Shown: positions 1 to 8,671, counted from the first letter of the stretch. The stretch: 51,762 bases of DNA from Clostridiales bacterium (GCA_021201535.1 JAJQEU010000093.1:1-51762), one strand, 5' to 3'. The notes: generated from the letters alone by a model not told the origin. Made by a program: numbers and translations.

Positions 1-10
1 CTTGAAAAAT

Positions 11-33
11 AAGGGGATTCTACTCCTTTTTTA
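11..33 (+). terminator. Possible terminator of a gene left of the window
   Basis: An imperfect stem (AAGGGGA against TACTCCTT) is followed on the plus strand by a T-rich run ending near 33. It would terminate a rightward transcript entering from outside the window. The stem has mismatches, so the call is weak. Confidence 0.35.
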
Positions 34-230
34 TTCTAAAAGTGTTTAAGACCGGTCAAAACACCATGTCTGTTTTTATCATATATGTACAAAATAAAGC
101 TATCTATATGTTCCTCAACCGATATGTCTCGAACATTCTACGATTATACAGTAACCTTCCACAAAATGCAATAGACAATTTGGAATAACAGGTTTTCTGG
201 AAACTTTTTCATCGACACGCTGACGGTAAA

Positions 231-272
231 AGGCTGGACGTATCAGAAAACCGCTTCTAATACGTCCAGCCT
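231..272 (-). terminator. Hairpin downstream of the cysK-metY-cymR operon
   Basis: A perfect 13-bp inverted repeat (231-243 and 260-272; arm AGGCTGGACGTAT) with a 16-nt loop. Read leftward, the stem is followed only by TTTACC, so the U-tract is short. It lies about 75 bases past the cymR stop and is the best candidate for ending that operon. Confidence 0.5.
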
Positions 273-348
273 GAAAATCATGAACCGCTCTGTCAAGAGC
301 ACAAATTTGTGAATATATTCCTTACAGGTCAACAGCCGGATCACACCG

Positions 349-795
349 TCAGATATAATACATCATCTCACCCGGCCCGCGGCAGTTCATATACTCTCTC
401 TCCAGGTCCGCCAGCGTGACATTCTGCAGCACCTGATCGAGCTGTCGGTTCACCTCGTCCACGATCCGGCGCTGGATCGCGCAGGCCGCCGCCTGCTCAG
501 CGGGATCCGCGGATACATTCTCATCCGGCAGGTAGTAGCTGCCCTCCAGCGCCTCGATGATGGATGCCACCGTGATATGCTCAGCCGAATCGCTCAGCAG
601 ATATCCGCCCTGCGGTCCCTTGACGCTCTGGATGATGCCCGCGCGGCGCAGGGCGCCGAACACCTGCTCCAGATACTGCACCGAAATATGATTCCGCTGT
701 GCAATGCTGTTTAAGGCCACATGTCCGGATTTTGAATAGACGGACAGATCGATCAGGGCCGTGATTCCGTATCTGCTTTTTTTTGAAAACTTCAT
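349..795 (-). CDS. cymR: Rrf2-family regulator, CymR-like (cysteine metabolism repressor)
   Basis: A 148-residue Rrf2 regulator with an N-terminal winged helix (KSRYGITALIDLS, QYLEQVFGALRRAG, KGPQGGYLLS). The three clustered cysteines that hold the Fe-S cluster in IscR are absent; only Cys105 and Cys137 are present, in the wrong pattern. The protein ends in MMYYI. Known of the family: CymR of Bacillus and Staphylococcus represses sulfur genes and works as a complex with the cysteine synthase CysK, whose active site binds a C-terminal isoleucine, as it does for serine acetyltransferase. Context fits: the start codon overlaps the metY stop (ATGA), and cysK lies two genes upstream. Inference: it reports O-acetylserine/cysteine status through CysK and represses this operon. 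A generic Rrf2 regulator is the alternative. Confidence 0.85.
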   Translation of the reverse strand: MKFSKKSRYGITALIDLSVYSKSGHVALNSIAQRNHISVQYLEQVFGALRRAGIIQSVKGPQGGYLLSDSAEHITVASIIEALEGSYYLPDENVSADPAEQAAACAIQRRIVDEVNRQLDQVLQNVTLADLEREYMNCRGPGEMMYYI

Positions 796-2096
796 AATGT
801 TTTGAACGCCTCGTCCAGATCCTGAATGATATCGTCAATATTCTCTATACCGATGGACAGGCGAACCGTGTTCGGTTTGATTCCCTGATCCAGCAGTTCT
901 TCCTCCGTGCACTGGCTGTGGGTGGTGGTGGCCGGGTGGATCACCAGCGATTTCACATCCGCCACATTGGCCAGCAGGGAGAATATCTCGAGATTGTCGA
1001 TAAACTGATGTGCCTCCGCCTGTCCGCCCTTAATCTCAAAGGTAAAGATGCTCGCGCCGCCGTTCGGAAAATACTTTTCATACAGGGCGTGATCCGGATG
1101 ATCCGGCAGGGAAGGATGGTTCACCTTCTCAACCAGCGGATGATGTACCAGATAATCGACGACCTTTTTTGTGTTCTCATTGTGACGCTCGATGCGCAGA
1201 GAGAGCGTCTCCGTGCCCTGCAGGAGCAAAAATGCCGCGAACGGGGAAATCAGCGCGCCGGTATCTCGCAGCAGAATCGCGCGGATATAGGTGACAAACG
1301 CCGCCGGCCCCGCCGCGTCTGTGAACTTCACACCGTGATAGCTGGGGTTCGGCTCGGAAATCCACGGATACCTGCCGCTCGCCGCCCAGTCGAAGGTGCC
1401 GCCGTCCACGACGACGCCGCCCAGTGTGGTGCCGTGCCCTCCGATGAACTTGGTCGCGGAGTGAACAACGATGTCCACGCCGTGCTCAATCGGGCGGATC
1501 AGATACGGAGTGCCGAAGGTGTTGTCTACCACAACCGGCAGTCCGTGTTTGTGCGCAATCGCGGAGATGGCGTCGAGATCCGGTATGTCGCTGTTCGGAT
1601 TGCCCAGGGTCTCCAGATAGATCGCCTTGGTGTTCTCCTGAATGGCTGCTTCTACCTCCTCGAGGTTATGCGCGTCCACAAAGGTCGTCGTAACGCCGAG
1701 AAGAGGAAGGGTGTGCGCCAGAAGATTCGAGGTTCCTCCGTAGATGGTCTTCTGTGCCACGATGTGTTCCCCGGCCTGCGCCAGAGCCTGAATGGTGTAG
1801 GTGATGGCCGCCGCGCCGGACGCCAGGGCGAGCCCCGCGACACCGCCCTCCAGAGCTGCGATCCGATCCTCGAATACGCCCTGCGTGGAGTTCGTCAGCC
1901 TGCCGTAGATATTGCCCGGGTCAGCCAGACCGAAGCGGGCCGCCGCGTGTGCGGAATTATGGAACACATAGGATGTCGTCGCGTAGATCGGAACTGCCCG
2001 CGCGTCGGAGGCCGGATCCGGCTGCTCCTGTCCCACATGCAGCTGTAAAGTCTCAAATTTTAATTTTCTGTCTTCTCTTGCAATTTTATCTGCCAT
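792..2096 (-). CDS. metY: O-acetylhomoserine sulfhydrylase (PLP-dependent)
   Basis: A 434-residue Cys/Met-metabolism PLP enzyme of fold type I, full length. The Schiff-base lysine is K216 in HSATKFIGGHG; the family motifs YGRLTNST and VVVDNTFGTP are present. It converts O-acetylhomoserine and sulfide to homocysteine, or a thiol to the matching methionine analogue, in the cytosol. An AGGAG ribosome site precedes the ATG. It lies between cysK and cymR on the same strand, overlapping cymR by four bases, and has its own possible promoter at 2137-2164. Cystathionine gamma-synthase-like activity cannot be excluded, but the length and the long insert after the lysine fit MetY. Confidence 0.93.
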   Translation of the reverse strand: MADKIAREDRKLKFETLQLHVGQEQPDPASDARAVPIYATTSYVFHNSAHAAARFGLADPGNIYGRLTNSTQGVFEDRIAALEGGVAGLALASGAAAITYTIQALAQAGEHIVAQKTIYGGTSNLLAHTLPLLGVTTTFVDAHNLEEVEAAIQENTKAIYLETLGNPNSDIPDLDAISAIAHKHGLPVVVDNTFGTPYLIRPIEHGVDIVVHSATKFIGGHGTTLGGVVVDGGTFDWAASGRYPWISEPNPSYHGVKFTDAAGPAAFVTYIRAILLRDTGALISPFAAFLLLQGTETLSLRIERHNENTKKVVDYLVHHPLVEKVNHPSLPDHPDHALYEKYFPNGGASIFTFEIKGGQAEAHQFIDNLEIFSLLANVADVKSLVIHPATTTHSQCTEEELLDQGIKPNTVRLSIGIENIDDIIQDLDEAFKTL

Positions 2097-2136
2097 TTTT
2101 TATATAACTCCTATAGATTTGATATGATTTAATGCC

Positions 2137-2176
2137 GTTATACAACTGTAACCACTGTAATCAAATAAAATTTGAT
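2137..2176 (-). promoter_or_regulatory. Possible metY promoter overlapped by a palindrome
   Basis: Read leftward: TTGATT, 16 bases, TATAAC. The -35 hexamer overlaps a perfect palindrome at 2160-2176 (arms ATCAAAT and ATTTGAT around AAA), placed where a repressor could block RNA polymerase. The same palindrome could also act as a weak stop after cysK. Function is inferred from position only. Confidence 0.45.
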
Positions 2177-2189
2177 GCAACGTGTCTGT

Positions 2190-3125
2190 TCAGGATTCAA
2201 CAAACAGCGGCGTTGAATAATACCTGTCCCCGCTGTCCGGAAGCACCGCCACAATGGTCCTGCCCTCAAACTCCGGACGCTTCGCCAGATCAACAGCCGC
2301 CTTCAGCGCCGCCCCGGAGGATATCCCGACCAGAACACCCTCCTGTTTTGCCAGGTATTTCGACCACTCAAACGCGTCGTCATTCGAAATCGGAAGAATC
2401 TCATCGTATATCTCTGTATTCAGAACGTCCGGCACAAATCCGGCGCCGATCCCCTGAATCTTATGCGCCCCGGCCTTTCCCTGAGAGAGAACCGGCGAAG
2501 CGGAGGGCTCGACTGCGACAATCCTGATGTTCGGGTTATGCTCCTTCAGATATTCGCCCGCGCCTGTCAGGGTTCCGCCTGTACCGACGCCCGCGATAAA
2601 AGCGTCCACCTCGCCGTCGGTATCATTCCAGATCTCCGGTCCGGTCGTCGCGTAATGAATGGCGGGATTGGCCGGGTTCACAAACTGTCCGAGGATGAAA
2701 CTGTTCTCATACTCCTTCGCCAGCTCATCCGCCTTCTCGATCGCGCCCTTCATCCCTCTGGCCCCCTCGGTCAGCACGATCTCCGCGCCGTACGCCTTCA
2801 GAATATTCCTGCGCTCCACGCTCATGGTCTCCGGCATCGTCAGGATGATCCGGTAGCCCTTCGCCGCCGCGATCGCTGCCAGGCCGATGCCCGTGTTTCC
2901 GGACGTCGGCTCGATGATCACGGAATTCTTCTTTAAAATCCCCTTTTCCTCCGCATCCTCGATCATGGCTTTTGCAATCCTGTCCTTCACAGAGCCGGCG
3001 GGATTAAAATACTCAAGCTTCACCAGTATTCTGGCTTTCAATCCGAGATCCGCCTCAATATTTACAACCTCCAGCAGCGGAGTATTTCCGATCAGACCCA
3101 GGGTTCCCTTATAAATATTTGCCAT
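2190..3125 (-). CDS. cysK: Cysteine synthase A (O-acetylserine sulfhydrylase)
   Basis: A 311-residue fold-type II PLP enzyme that makes cysteine from O-acetylserine and sulfide. K47 in NPAGSVKDR is the PLP lysine; TSGNTG at 74-79 binds the substrate carboxylate; the glycine-rich phosphate loop [10 protein letters not shown] is present. Length is typical of CysK. It is the first gene of the operon, with an AGGAGG ribosome site five to eight bases before ATG and a near-perfect promoter upstream. Beyond catalysis, CysK in low-GC Gram-positives is the partner of CymR, and the CymR-like gene in the same operon supports that role here. Confidence 0.95.
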   Translation of the reverse strand: MANIYKGTLGLIGNTPLLEVVNIEADLGLKARILVKLEYFNPAGSVKDRIAKAMIEDAEEKGILKKNSVIIEPTSGNTGIGLAAIAAAKGYRIILTMPETMSVERRNILKAYGAEIVLTEGARGMKGAIEKADELAKEYENSFILGQFVNPANPAIHYATTGPEIWNDTDGEVDAFIAGVGTGGTLTGAGEYLKEHNPNIRIVAVEPSASPVLSQGKAGAHKIQGIGAGFVPDVLNTEIYDEILPISNDDAFEWSKYLAKQEGVLVGISSGAALKAAVDLAKRPEFEGRTIVAVLPDSGDRYYSTPLFVES

Positions 3126-3177
3126 TGTTATGCCTCCTATAACTCATATAAGTTTTATATGTTTTCTGATGTACTGT

Positions 3178-3206
3178 ATTATATTCCCATAATTCCTATT
3201 TGTCAA
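3178..3206 (-). promoter_or_regulatory. Consensus sigma-A promoter of the cysK operon with candidate CymR operator
   Basis: Read leftward: TTGACA, exactly 17 bases, TATAAT, a perfect consensus promoter. The spacer contains AATAGGAATTATGGG, which resembles the AT-rich TAGGAATTAT-type sites described for CymR. A flanking CCCATAA/TTATGGG inverted repeat (3186-3192, 3214-3220) surrounds the -35. A promoter this strong next to a repressor gene suggests tight repression. The promoter is certain by sequence; the operator assignment is inference. Confidence 0.8.
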
Positions 3207-3288
3207 GTATGATTTATGGGAAAATTTCAGGTTTTTTATGTTTTCCGGGAAAATCACAACGTTCTGCCGTCAGAAAAGCAGAAAAAGA

Positions 3289-4200
3289 TCATTTCGAGCA
3301 CGAGTCCGTCGCCGGATCCGGATCCGGCATAAAACTGTCAAAGATAAACATATCGAACATATCCCGCGCCTGCACCAGCTCCTGCTGGCTCTTGATCGTC
3401 CAGGCCGCTGTCTTCGCATGGAAGATCCGACGGCAGACAAAAAAACCGCGTTTTCTCTTGTCCTTATGATTATACGCGATAAAATCCGGCTTTGAAATGA
3501 AATTAAACCAGAGATTGGTCATGAAAATCTTAACCAGCATCGGGACTTTCTCTTCACAATATTTAAAATCCATGGAGAGCTGACCGCGCAGGATCTGCGG
3601 CATGTGTCTGCGGTACCAGAACAGTGAGAGCGGATGGAAGGACTCCACGCAGTAAATCCCCTGATAAGACTGGAGCATCGCGGCAGCCGCCCGCGTCGTC
3701 TTGCGGTATGCGGAGCTGATCTTGATCTCGACGACCATGGGCACCTGTCCCGCCACCAGATCCAGAACATCCGCAAACAGCGGTATTCTCTCCTCGGACT
3801 GTCCGAGAGGATAACTGACCAGTATCTCATAGGGCGTATCGCACACTTTCAGATCCACGCCTGCCAGTCTTTTCAGATCCGGATCGTGGAATACAAGCAG
3901 CTGTCCGTCCGAGGACATCTGTACATCCAGCTCGATCGCAAATCCGGCGTCAATCGCCTTCCGGAAAGCCGCCATCGTATTCTCCGGCGCGTCCCCCTGA
4001 TTGTCAAACAGACCCCGATGAGCGATCAGGACATTCTCGAATGGTTTCATTCGCTCTCTCCTGCCCCTGCCCGGACAGGTCATCGCCAGAAATAATGCGC
4101 TGCACCCGGCAATAATACATATGATAATTATGATTGCTTCTTCAATACCATTCATATATGATCCCCCCAAAGGAAACGACTGAATGTCACTACTTTTCAT
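3289..4200 (-). CDS. Glycerophosphodiester phosphodiesterase-family protein, membrane-anchored
   Basis: A 303-residue protein with one N-terminal hydrophobic segment (about 22-40) followed by a GDPD TIM-barrel domain. The catalytic pattern is complete: HRG (61-63), PENT (72-75), ELDV (90-93) and HDPDL (105-109). Family members hydrolyse glycerophosphodiesters to glycerol-3-phosphate and an alcohol. With one anchor and a basic stretch after it, the domain could face either side; topology is not certain. Two starts are plausible: ATG at 4200 (GGGAG nine bases before) and ATG at 4155 (GGGGGG seven bases before), the latter beginning MNGIEEA. It is divergent from the DUF5688 gene. Confidence 0.82.
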   Translation of the reverse strand: MKSSDIQSFPLGGSYMNGIEEAIIIIICIIAGCSALFLAMTCPGRGRRERMKPFENVLIAHRGLFDNQGDAPENTMAAFRKAIDAGFAIELDVQMSSDGQLLVFHDPDLKRLAGVDLKVCDTPYEILVSYPLGQSEERIPLFADVLDLVAGQVPMVVEIKISSAYRKTTRAAAAMLQSYQGIYCVESFHPLSLFWYRRHMPQILRGQLSMDFKYCEEKVPMLVKIFMTNLWFNFISKPDFIAYNHKDKRKRGFFVCRRIFHAKTAAWTIKSQQELVQARDMFDMFIFDSFMPDPDPATDSCSK

Positions 4201-4249
4201 TATAGTGAACTCCCATCACAATATCAAGACAAAAAGAAAAAAATCTTCC

Positions 4250-4278
4250 TTGTCAATCCCTGCTTTTTATGCTAGAAT
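4250..4278 (+). promoter_or_regulatory. Sigma-A promoter of the DUF5688 gene
   Basis: TTGTCA, 17 bases, TAGAAT, placed about 37 bases before the ATG of the DUF5688 gene. Confidence 0.6.
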
Positions 4279-4315
4279 GGTTTTGCTTTTTAAGCATACA
4301 CCGTTCTGAACCATT

Positions 4316-5221
4316 ATGCAATACATGACATTTAAAGAAACTATTCTGCGCCGTCTGGCCGACGATATTCCGAACCCGAAACAGATCACCGTGCAGTCGA
4401 TCTGCCGCAACAACGGAGATGTCCTGGATGGTCTCGTCATTCTGGAAAACGGCGTCAACATCGCGCCGACACTCTATCTCAATTATTACTACAGATCCTA
4501 TCAGAAAGGCGCCGGCTTTCAGGAAACCTATGAACAGCTCCTGGATCACTACAGGGCAAATAAAACGACGAAGAGCATTGACGTGAGTTTTTTTACGGAT
4601 TTTGGCAAAACCGGCTCCAGAATCGTATTTAAGCTGATTCATTATGAGAAAAACAAAAAGCTCCTGCAGGACACGCCCCATATTCCGTTTCTCGATCTGG
4701 CCATCGTGTTTTACTGTTACATTCCCATGGATTCGGATATCGGAAACGCGACGATCCTGATTCGCAATTCCCATCTGGATCTCTGGAATCAGGACGTTGA
4801 CTCTCTGTATGCGACAGCACGTGAAAACGCCGCGCGGCTGCTGCCGCCAAGGTTTCACAACATGAACAGCCTGGTGGAGAAAATGCTGTCGGACCGGTCG
4901 TATCCGACCGTTGTGTTCCCGGAGGATCCTCTCTACCCGATGTATGTTCTCACCAACAGTCAGAATATGTTCGGCGCTTCCTGTCTGCTCTATGACGATC
5001 TCATTCATTCTTACGCCGATCGCTTTCATTCTGATTTCTATATTCTCCCCAGCAGCATACACGAGGTCATTCTGATTCCGGCTTCCTGCGACAGCCGAAT
5101 GGACGATTTTTCCGACATCGTCCGCGAGGTCAACGAGACACAGGTCGCGGACGAAGAGATTCTCTCCGACCACGCCTATTACTATTCCCGCGAGCAGGAC
5201 CGGATCACCTTTACAGTCTGA
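4316..5221 (+). CDS. DUF5688 family protein
   Basis: A 301-residue protein recognised by its C-terminal half: PLYPMYVLTN, GASCLLYDD, then SDFYILPSSIHEVILIP (about 243-259), the hallmark of a family common in Lachnospiraceae and often found in many copies per genome. No signal peptide or membrane segment is seen. Its biochemical role is unknown; I do not assign one. No clear ribosome site precedes ATG 4316; a second ATG three codons later is possible. It is monocistronic, with its own promoter and a strong terminator. A long reading frame on the opposite strand across the same bases is judged to be its shadow. Confidence 0.8.
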   Translation: MQYMTFKETILRRLADDIPNPKQITVQSICRNNGDVLDGLVILENGVNIAPTLYLNYYYRSYQKGAGFQETYEQLLDHYRANKTTKSIDVSFFTDFGKTGSRIVFKLIHYEKNKKLLQDTPHIPFLDLAIVFYCYIPMDSDIGNATILIRNSHLDLWNQDVDSLYATARENAARLLPPRFHNMNSLVEKMLSDRSYPTVVFPEDPLYPMYVLTNSQNMFGASCLLYDDLIHSYADRFHSDFYILPSSIHEVILIPASCDSRMDDFSDIVREVNETQVADEEILSDHAYYYSREQDRITFTV

Positions 5222-5256
5222 AACCATCATCGGGCATTTCCTATATGATAAAAACA

Positions 5257-5286
5257 GCGTTGTCAGATCAATGGGTCTGACAACGC
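5257..5286. terminator. Bidirectional terminator between DUF5688 gene and glgA
   Basis: A perfect 11-bp stem (GCGTTGTCAGA at 5257-5267, TCTGACAACGC at 5276-5286) with an eight-base loop. On the plus strand it is followed by a T-rich run; on the minus strand by TGTTTTTATC. It serves the two convergent genes. Confidence 0.85.
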
Positions 5287-5296
5287 CGTATTTATT

Positions 5297-6964
5297 TTAC
5301 GGTTTTCTGCTTTGTACTCCGCGTTTTTTCCGCTTCGTCGAAGCCGTCTTTTTCTGTTCTGCCGGAGCCGTCTTTTTCTGCTCCTCTTCTGTCCGGGCGT
5401 CCTCCTCAGCCAGCGCTTTTTCCAGACGGATGCGCAGCATCATCTCCTCTTCCCTCTGTCTTAGCTCCCTGCGCTCCCGCTCCTCCCGGATGCGTCGTTC
5501 CTCCGCTGTCCTCCTGCGCTCCTCCTCGATCAGCGCCTCGTAGAGCAATGCATAGCGCTCACAGGAAGCCTTCCAGGAAAAATCCATCTCCATCCCTCTC
5601 TGAACGATGCCGAGCCATTCTTCCGGATACTGATCGAAAATCTTGAAAGCACTGCGCACCATAAACAGCATCTGATGCGCATTGTAATCATGGAAGGTAA
5701 AACCGGTGCCTGTGTGCTCAAACTCATTATACGGCTCCACGGTATCTTTCAACCCTCCCGTCTCACGAACCAGGGGAACCGTGCCGTAGCGCAGCGCGAT
5801 CAGCTGGCTCAATCCGCAGGGTTCAAACCGGGACGGCATCAGAAATGCGTCACAGGAAGCGTAAATCATCTGCGCTGTCTCATCGGAATAACAGATATTC
5901 GCGGAGACACGGCCCGGATATTTTCCTTCAAAAAAGCGGAACATCTCCTCATATCTGCTCTCTCCCAGTCCGAGAACCACAAACTGAATCCTCTCATTTC
6001 CGAGGATCTCATCCAGGATATAATCCACCAGGTCGAAGCCCTTCTGATCCGTGAGCCGGGACACCATACCGATCAGAAACGCGTCCTCCCGCTCCTCCAG
6101 GCCGAGGCTCTTCTGAAGCTCCGCCTTGTTCGCCTTCTTATAAGATAAAACGTCGCCCTCATACCGGTGCGCGATCCGCTCGTCCGCCGACGGATCCAGC
6201 GTCTCATAATCCAGCCCGTTCAGAATACCGGAAAGCCGGGATACACGTGCACGGAAGAGACCGTCCAGTCCCTCTCCGCCCTCCACGGTCTGTATCTCTT
6301 TTGCGTATGTCTCGCTCACGGTGGTGACAAAATCCGAGAAAACCACACCGCCCTTTAACAGATTGGCCTGTCCGTAGCTCTCCAGCGTATCCGGCGTAAA
6401 ATACTCCGCCGGCAGTCCGGTCACATCACGGATCGCATCCATATACCAGCGCCCCTGAAACTTCAGATTATGTATCGTAAATATCGTCCGGATATGATGA
6501 TAAAAATCCTCCTGCCTGAACTGTGCCTCCAGAAAAACGGGGACGAGGCCGGTCTGCCAGTCATGGCAGTGGATCACATCCGGGGAAAACGCAATCACCG
6601 GCAGGATCGTCAGCACAGCCTTTGAAAAAAAGGCAAATTTCTCCGCATCCTGGTAGATCTCACCGTAGGGCGCCGGTCCCGCAAAATAGTAATCGTTTTC
6701 GATGAAATAAAAAGTGACGCCTTCCTCTTTCAGCGAATATATCCCCGCATACTGCTCACGCCAGTTCAGCCGGACCTGACAGGACGCGAGGAATTCCATC
6801 CTGTCGCAGAACGCCTCTTTCATACACAGATATTTCGGCAGCACCACCCTCACATCGTACTCTTCCTCCGGAAAATACTTCGGCAGAGATCCGACGACGT
6901 CCGCCAGTCCCCCCGTCTTGATAAATGGCACCACCTCAGATGCGGCAAATAAAATCCTGTTCAT
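5297..6964 (-). CDS. glgA: Glycogen synthase with charged C-terminal tail
   Basis: A GT5 glycogen/starch synthase of 555 residues, adding glucose from ADP-glucose to the non-reducing end of glycogen. The substrate loop KTGGLADV is at 16-23 and the C-terminal GT-B signature SRFEPCGLSQLIALRYGTVPLV is intact in two overlapping parts. The start is ATG 6964, which has GGGAGG six bases upstream and begins MNRILFAASE; an in-frame ATG eleven codons earlier has no such site. Bacterial GlgA usually ends near 475-480; here about 75 more residues follow, almost all Glu, Arg, Lys, Ala and Gln, predicted to form a long charged helix ending in a Lys-rich stretch. No other glg gene is adjacent. Confidence 0.93.
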   Translation of the reverse strand: MNRILFAASEVVPFIKTGGLADVVGSLPKYFPEEEYDVRVVLPKYLCMKEAFCDRMEFLASCQVRLNWREQYAGIYSLKEEGVTFYFIENDYYFAGPAPYGEIYQDAEKFAFFSKAVLTILPVIAFSPDVIHCHDWQTGLVPVFLEAQFRQEDFYHHIRTIFTIHNLKFQGRWYMDAIRDVTGLPAEYFTPDTLESYGQANLLKGGVVFSDFVTTVSETYAKEIQTVEGGEGLDGLFRARVSRLSGILNGLDYETLDPSADERIAHRYEGDVLSYKKANKAELQKSLGLEEREDAFLIGMVSRLTDQKGFDLVDYILDEILGNERIQFVVLGLGESRYEEMFRFFEGKYPGRVSANICYSDETAQMIYASCDAFLMPSRFEPCGLSQLIALRYGTVPLVRETGGLKDTVEPYNEFEHTGTGFTFHDYNAHQMLFMVRSAFKIFDQYPEEWLGIVQRGMEMDFSWKASCERYALLYEALIEEERRRTAEERRIREERERRELRQREEEMMLRIRLEKALAEEDARTEEEQKKTAPAEQKKTASTKRKKRGVQSRKP

Positions 6965-7145
6965 GATATCCTCCCAACATAGAAATAGACTCCGCACCCC
7001 GCGTATCGTTTCGATTCATCACGTCATTGTCCCAGGAATGCTGTCCGTTTTATCATACAACATTTTTCCCTGAGACACCAGAGTTATTTCATTTTTCGGG
7101 AAAACCTTTCCGGAGATCCTATGTCCCGCTGCTTTTTCCTTTCAT

Positions 7146-7955
7146 CTAAATCGCCCCTTTTTTATAATCCAGTCTGATCTTGTCCGCGACCAGCGCAATG
7201 AATTCGGAATTGGTCGGCTTTCCCTTCCCGTTATGTATCGTGTAGCCGAACAATTCGTCGATCGTATCCATCTTTCCTCTGCTCCACGCCACCTCAATGG
7301 CATGACGGATCGCCCGCTCCACTCTGCTCGCGGTCGTCTGATATTCTTTTGCAATCGTCGGATATAATATTTTCGTGATGGAATTCAGCATATCAATATC
7401 GTTGACTGACATCATGATTGCTTCCCTCAGGTACTGATATCCTTTGATATGCGCGGGTACGCCGATTTCGTGAATGATGTTTGTGACATCCGTCTCCAGA
7501 TCATGTTCGCGCCGTCCGGCATTCTTTTCATACACGACTCCCTTCCCGGCCCCGACCGATTTATGATTGAGATGATTTTTCATATACCGGAGTCGGCTGA
7601 CCAGCGTTTCCCGGTCAAACGGTTTCATCAGATAATAGGTTGCTCCCAGACGGAAAGCGTCCTCCGTCACATTCTCCTGCCCGATCGCACTGATAATAAT
7701 ATAGTCCGGGTGTTTTCTGATGGTCTTATCCCTGTTTGTCCGGTCCATGACGCCCAGCCCGTCCAGCTTCGGCATAACGATATCCAAAAGTACGATATCC
7801 GGTTCTTTTGTGCGGATCACTTCACATGCTTCCTCGCCGTTTTTGGCTGTTCCGACCACATGCAGCTCGTCCTCTCTGGAAACGAGATCCGTCAGCAGAC
7901 GAACCATATTTTCATTATCATCAGCAATCGCTATCTTAATCAATTTTCCCCACAC
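7146..7955 (-). CDS. spo0A: Sporulation response regulator Spo0A
   Basis: The master regulator of sporulation, 269 residues, typical length. The receiver domain has the acidic pair D12-D13, phospho-acceptor D58 (VLLDIVMP) and K111 (MKPF). The C-terminal effector domain (about 150-265) carries the diagnostic helix-turn-helix region with [18 protein letters not shown] (210-227). Phosphorylated Spo0A binds TGTCGAA boxes. Start is uncertain: GTG 7955 has a G-rich sequence directly against it, while TTG 7943 (giving [11 protein letters not shown]) has a better-spaced AGGGG. Two 0A boxes lie upstream, implying autoregulation. It closes the classic recN-spoIVB-spo0A order, with a VanZ-like gene inserted before it. 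Confidence 0.97.
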   Translation of the reverse strand: MWGKLIKIAIADDNENMVRLLTDLVSREDELHVVGTAKNGEEACEVIRTKEPDIVLLDIVMPKLDGLGVMDRTNRDKTIRKHPDYIIISAIGQENVTEDAFRLGATYYLMKPFDRETLVSRLRYMKNHLNHKSVGAGKGVVYEKNAGRREHDLETDVTNIIHEIGVPAHIKGYQYLREAIMMSVNDIDMLNSITKILYPTIAKEYQTTASRVERAIRHAIEVAWSRGKMDTIDELFGYTIHNGKGKPTNSEFIALVADKIRLDYKKGAI

Positions 7956-8019
7956 CCCTATCTAAGCTTACATTTTTTGAGCGGACAATAGAAGTATAGA
8001 CAAATTGATCTGCTTACTT

Positions 8020-8036
8020 TGTCGAATCCTGTCGAT
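8020..8036. promoter_or_regulatory. Tandem Spo0A boxes upstream of spo0A
   Basis: TGTCGAA at 8020-8026 and TGTCGAT at 8030-8036, ten bases apart on the same face of the helix. A TATACT -10 element read leftward lies at 7993-7998, so the first box sits over the -35 position. This matches known Spo0A-activated sigma-A promoters, where 0A boxes overlap -35. Confidence 0.7.
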
Positions 8037-8070
8037 AAAAAATAACTATTGTAATCTGCGCTGTCAGACG

Positions 8071-8107
8071 TACTTCGCAGCAGGTGCGAAGTACTGTCCT
8101 GAATAGT
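8071..8107. repeat. Dispersed hairpin repeat, copy 1
   Basis: A 37-base sequence containing a perfect stem (GTACTTCGC at 8070-8078, GCGAAGTAC at 8086-8094) and the trailing TGAATA. It matches 17277-17313 at about 33 of 37 positions with the hairpin conserved. It lies between the VanZ-like gene and spo0A. Confidence 0.75.
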
Positions 8108-8118
8108 GCTGCTATTAT

Positions 8119-8586
8119 CTATCTGTCTGTGTAATGAAGACGCAGACAGAGAACAAGTGAGAGAATCAGACTGGCGGAACAGTCGATCAGTACGTCCGAG
8201 AACAAACCTGCCCGGCCGTCAACAAAAAGCTGATGAAACTCATCGGAGCAGGCATACAAAAATACAGTCAGCATGGAAATACCGATCCACTGCCTCTTTC
8301 GGAGTCCGGTCACATGCCATGCCGCCAGCAGAGTAAGATAAAACAATGTGTATTCCGTTATGTGCGCAGTCTTCCGGATCGGAGTGCTTATCTTTTCCAG
8401 AAAAGCAGCGGTATCTATGGACGGATTCCACCGCGACAGAAAATCCAGAAGCCGCAGCGCGAGCCCGCTGCTCAGCTGTGACGACTCATCGCCCGGCTGC
8501 GCCGAAAAACAAAATATCATTACAGCAACAGCTGCCGGTAAAACCCAGATAAAATAACGGAAAGCTTTCATTTTCCCTGCCTGCAT
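8119..8586 (-). CDS. VanZ-like family membrane protein
   Basis: A 155-residue protein with about four hydrophobic segments. It carries the VanZ signature: FSAQPGDESSQLS near the N terminus, RKTAHITEYTLFY (71-83), and DEFHQLFVDGRAGLFSDVLID (about 114-134). VanZ raises teicoplanin resistance in enterococci; the role of chromosomal homologues is not settled. Start ATG 8586 has no clear ribosome site; ATG 8571 (MKAFRYF) has CAGGG upstream and may be the true start. It lies between spoIVB and spo0A, where most Clostridia have nothing, but no van genes accompany it, so an envelope role in sporulation is only a guess. Confidence 0.8.
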   Translation of the reverse strand: MQAGKMKAFRYFIWVLPAAVAVMIFCFSAQPGDESSQLSSGLALRLLDFLSRWNPSIDTAAFLEKISTPIRKTAHITEYTLFYLTLLAAWHVTGLRKRQWIGISMLTVFLYACSDEFHQLFVDGRAGLFSDVLIDCSASLILSLVLCLRLHYTDR

Positions 8587-8671
8587 TCTTTATGATCCGG
8601 CGCACGCCCGGGATACGGACGTGCACATCTGTTCTATAATACAACACGAGCCATGTTTCTGTCAAACAGAT

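Larger units (their letters stand above)
1..348. other. Gene-free left edge
   Basis: No convincing coding region is visible in these 348 bases. They hold two hairpin-like sequences, listed separately (about 11-33 and 231-272), separated by AT-rich DNA. The stretch lies downstream of the leftward sulfur operon, so it is most simply an intergenic region between converging or consecutive transcripts. Confidence 0.6.

Noticed and set aside
918-2048. A 376-codon frame opposite metY
   Set aside because: Shadow of a clearly conserved PLP enzyme; its sequence is rich in Arg, Gly and His with no motif, as expected for the antisense of a GC-rich gene.
2097-2189. SAM riboswitch or T-box upstream of metY
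   Set aside because: The gap is only 93 bases and lacks the conserved cores of either element.
4253-5230. A 325-codon open frame opposite the DUF5688 gene
   Set aside because: Its protein has no recognisable motif, whereas the plus-strand protein has the DUF5688 signature, a promoter and a terminator in the right places.
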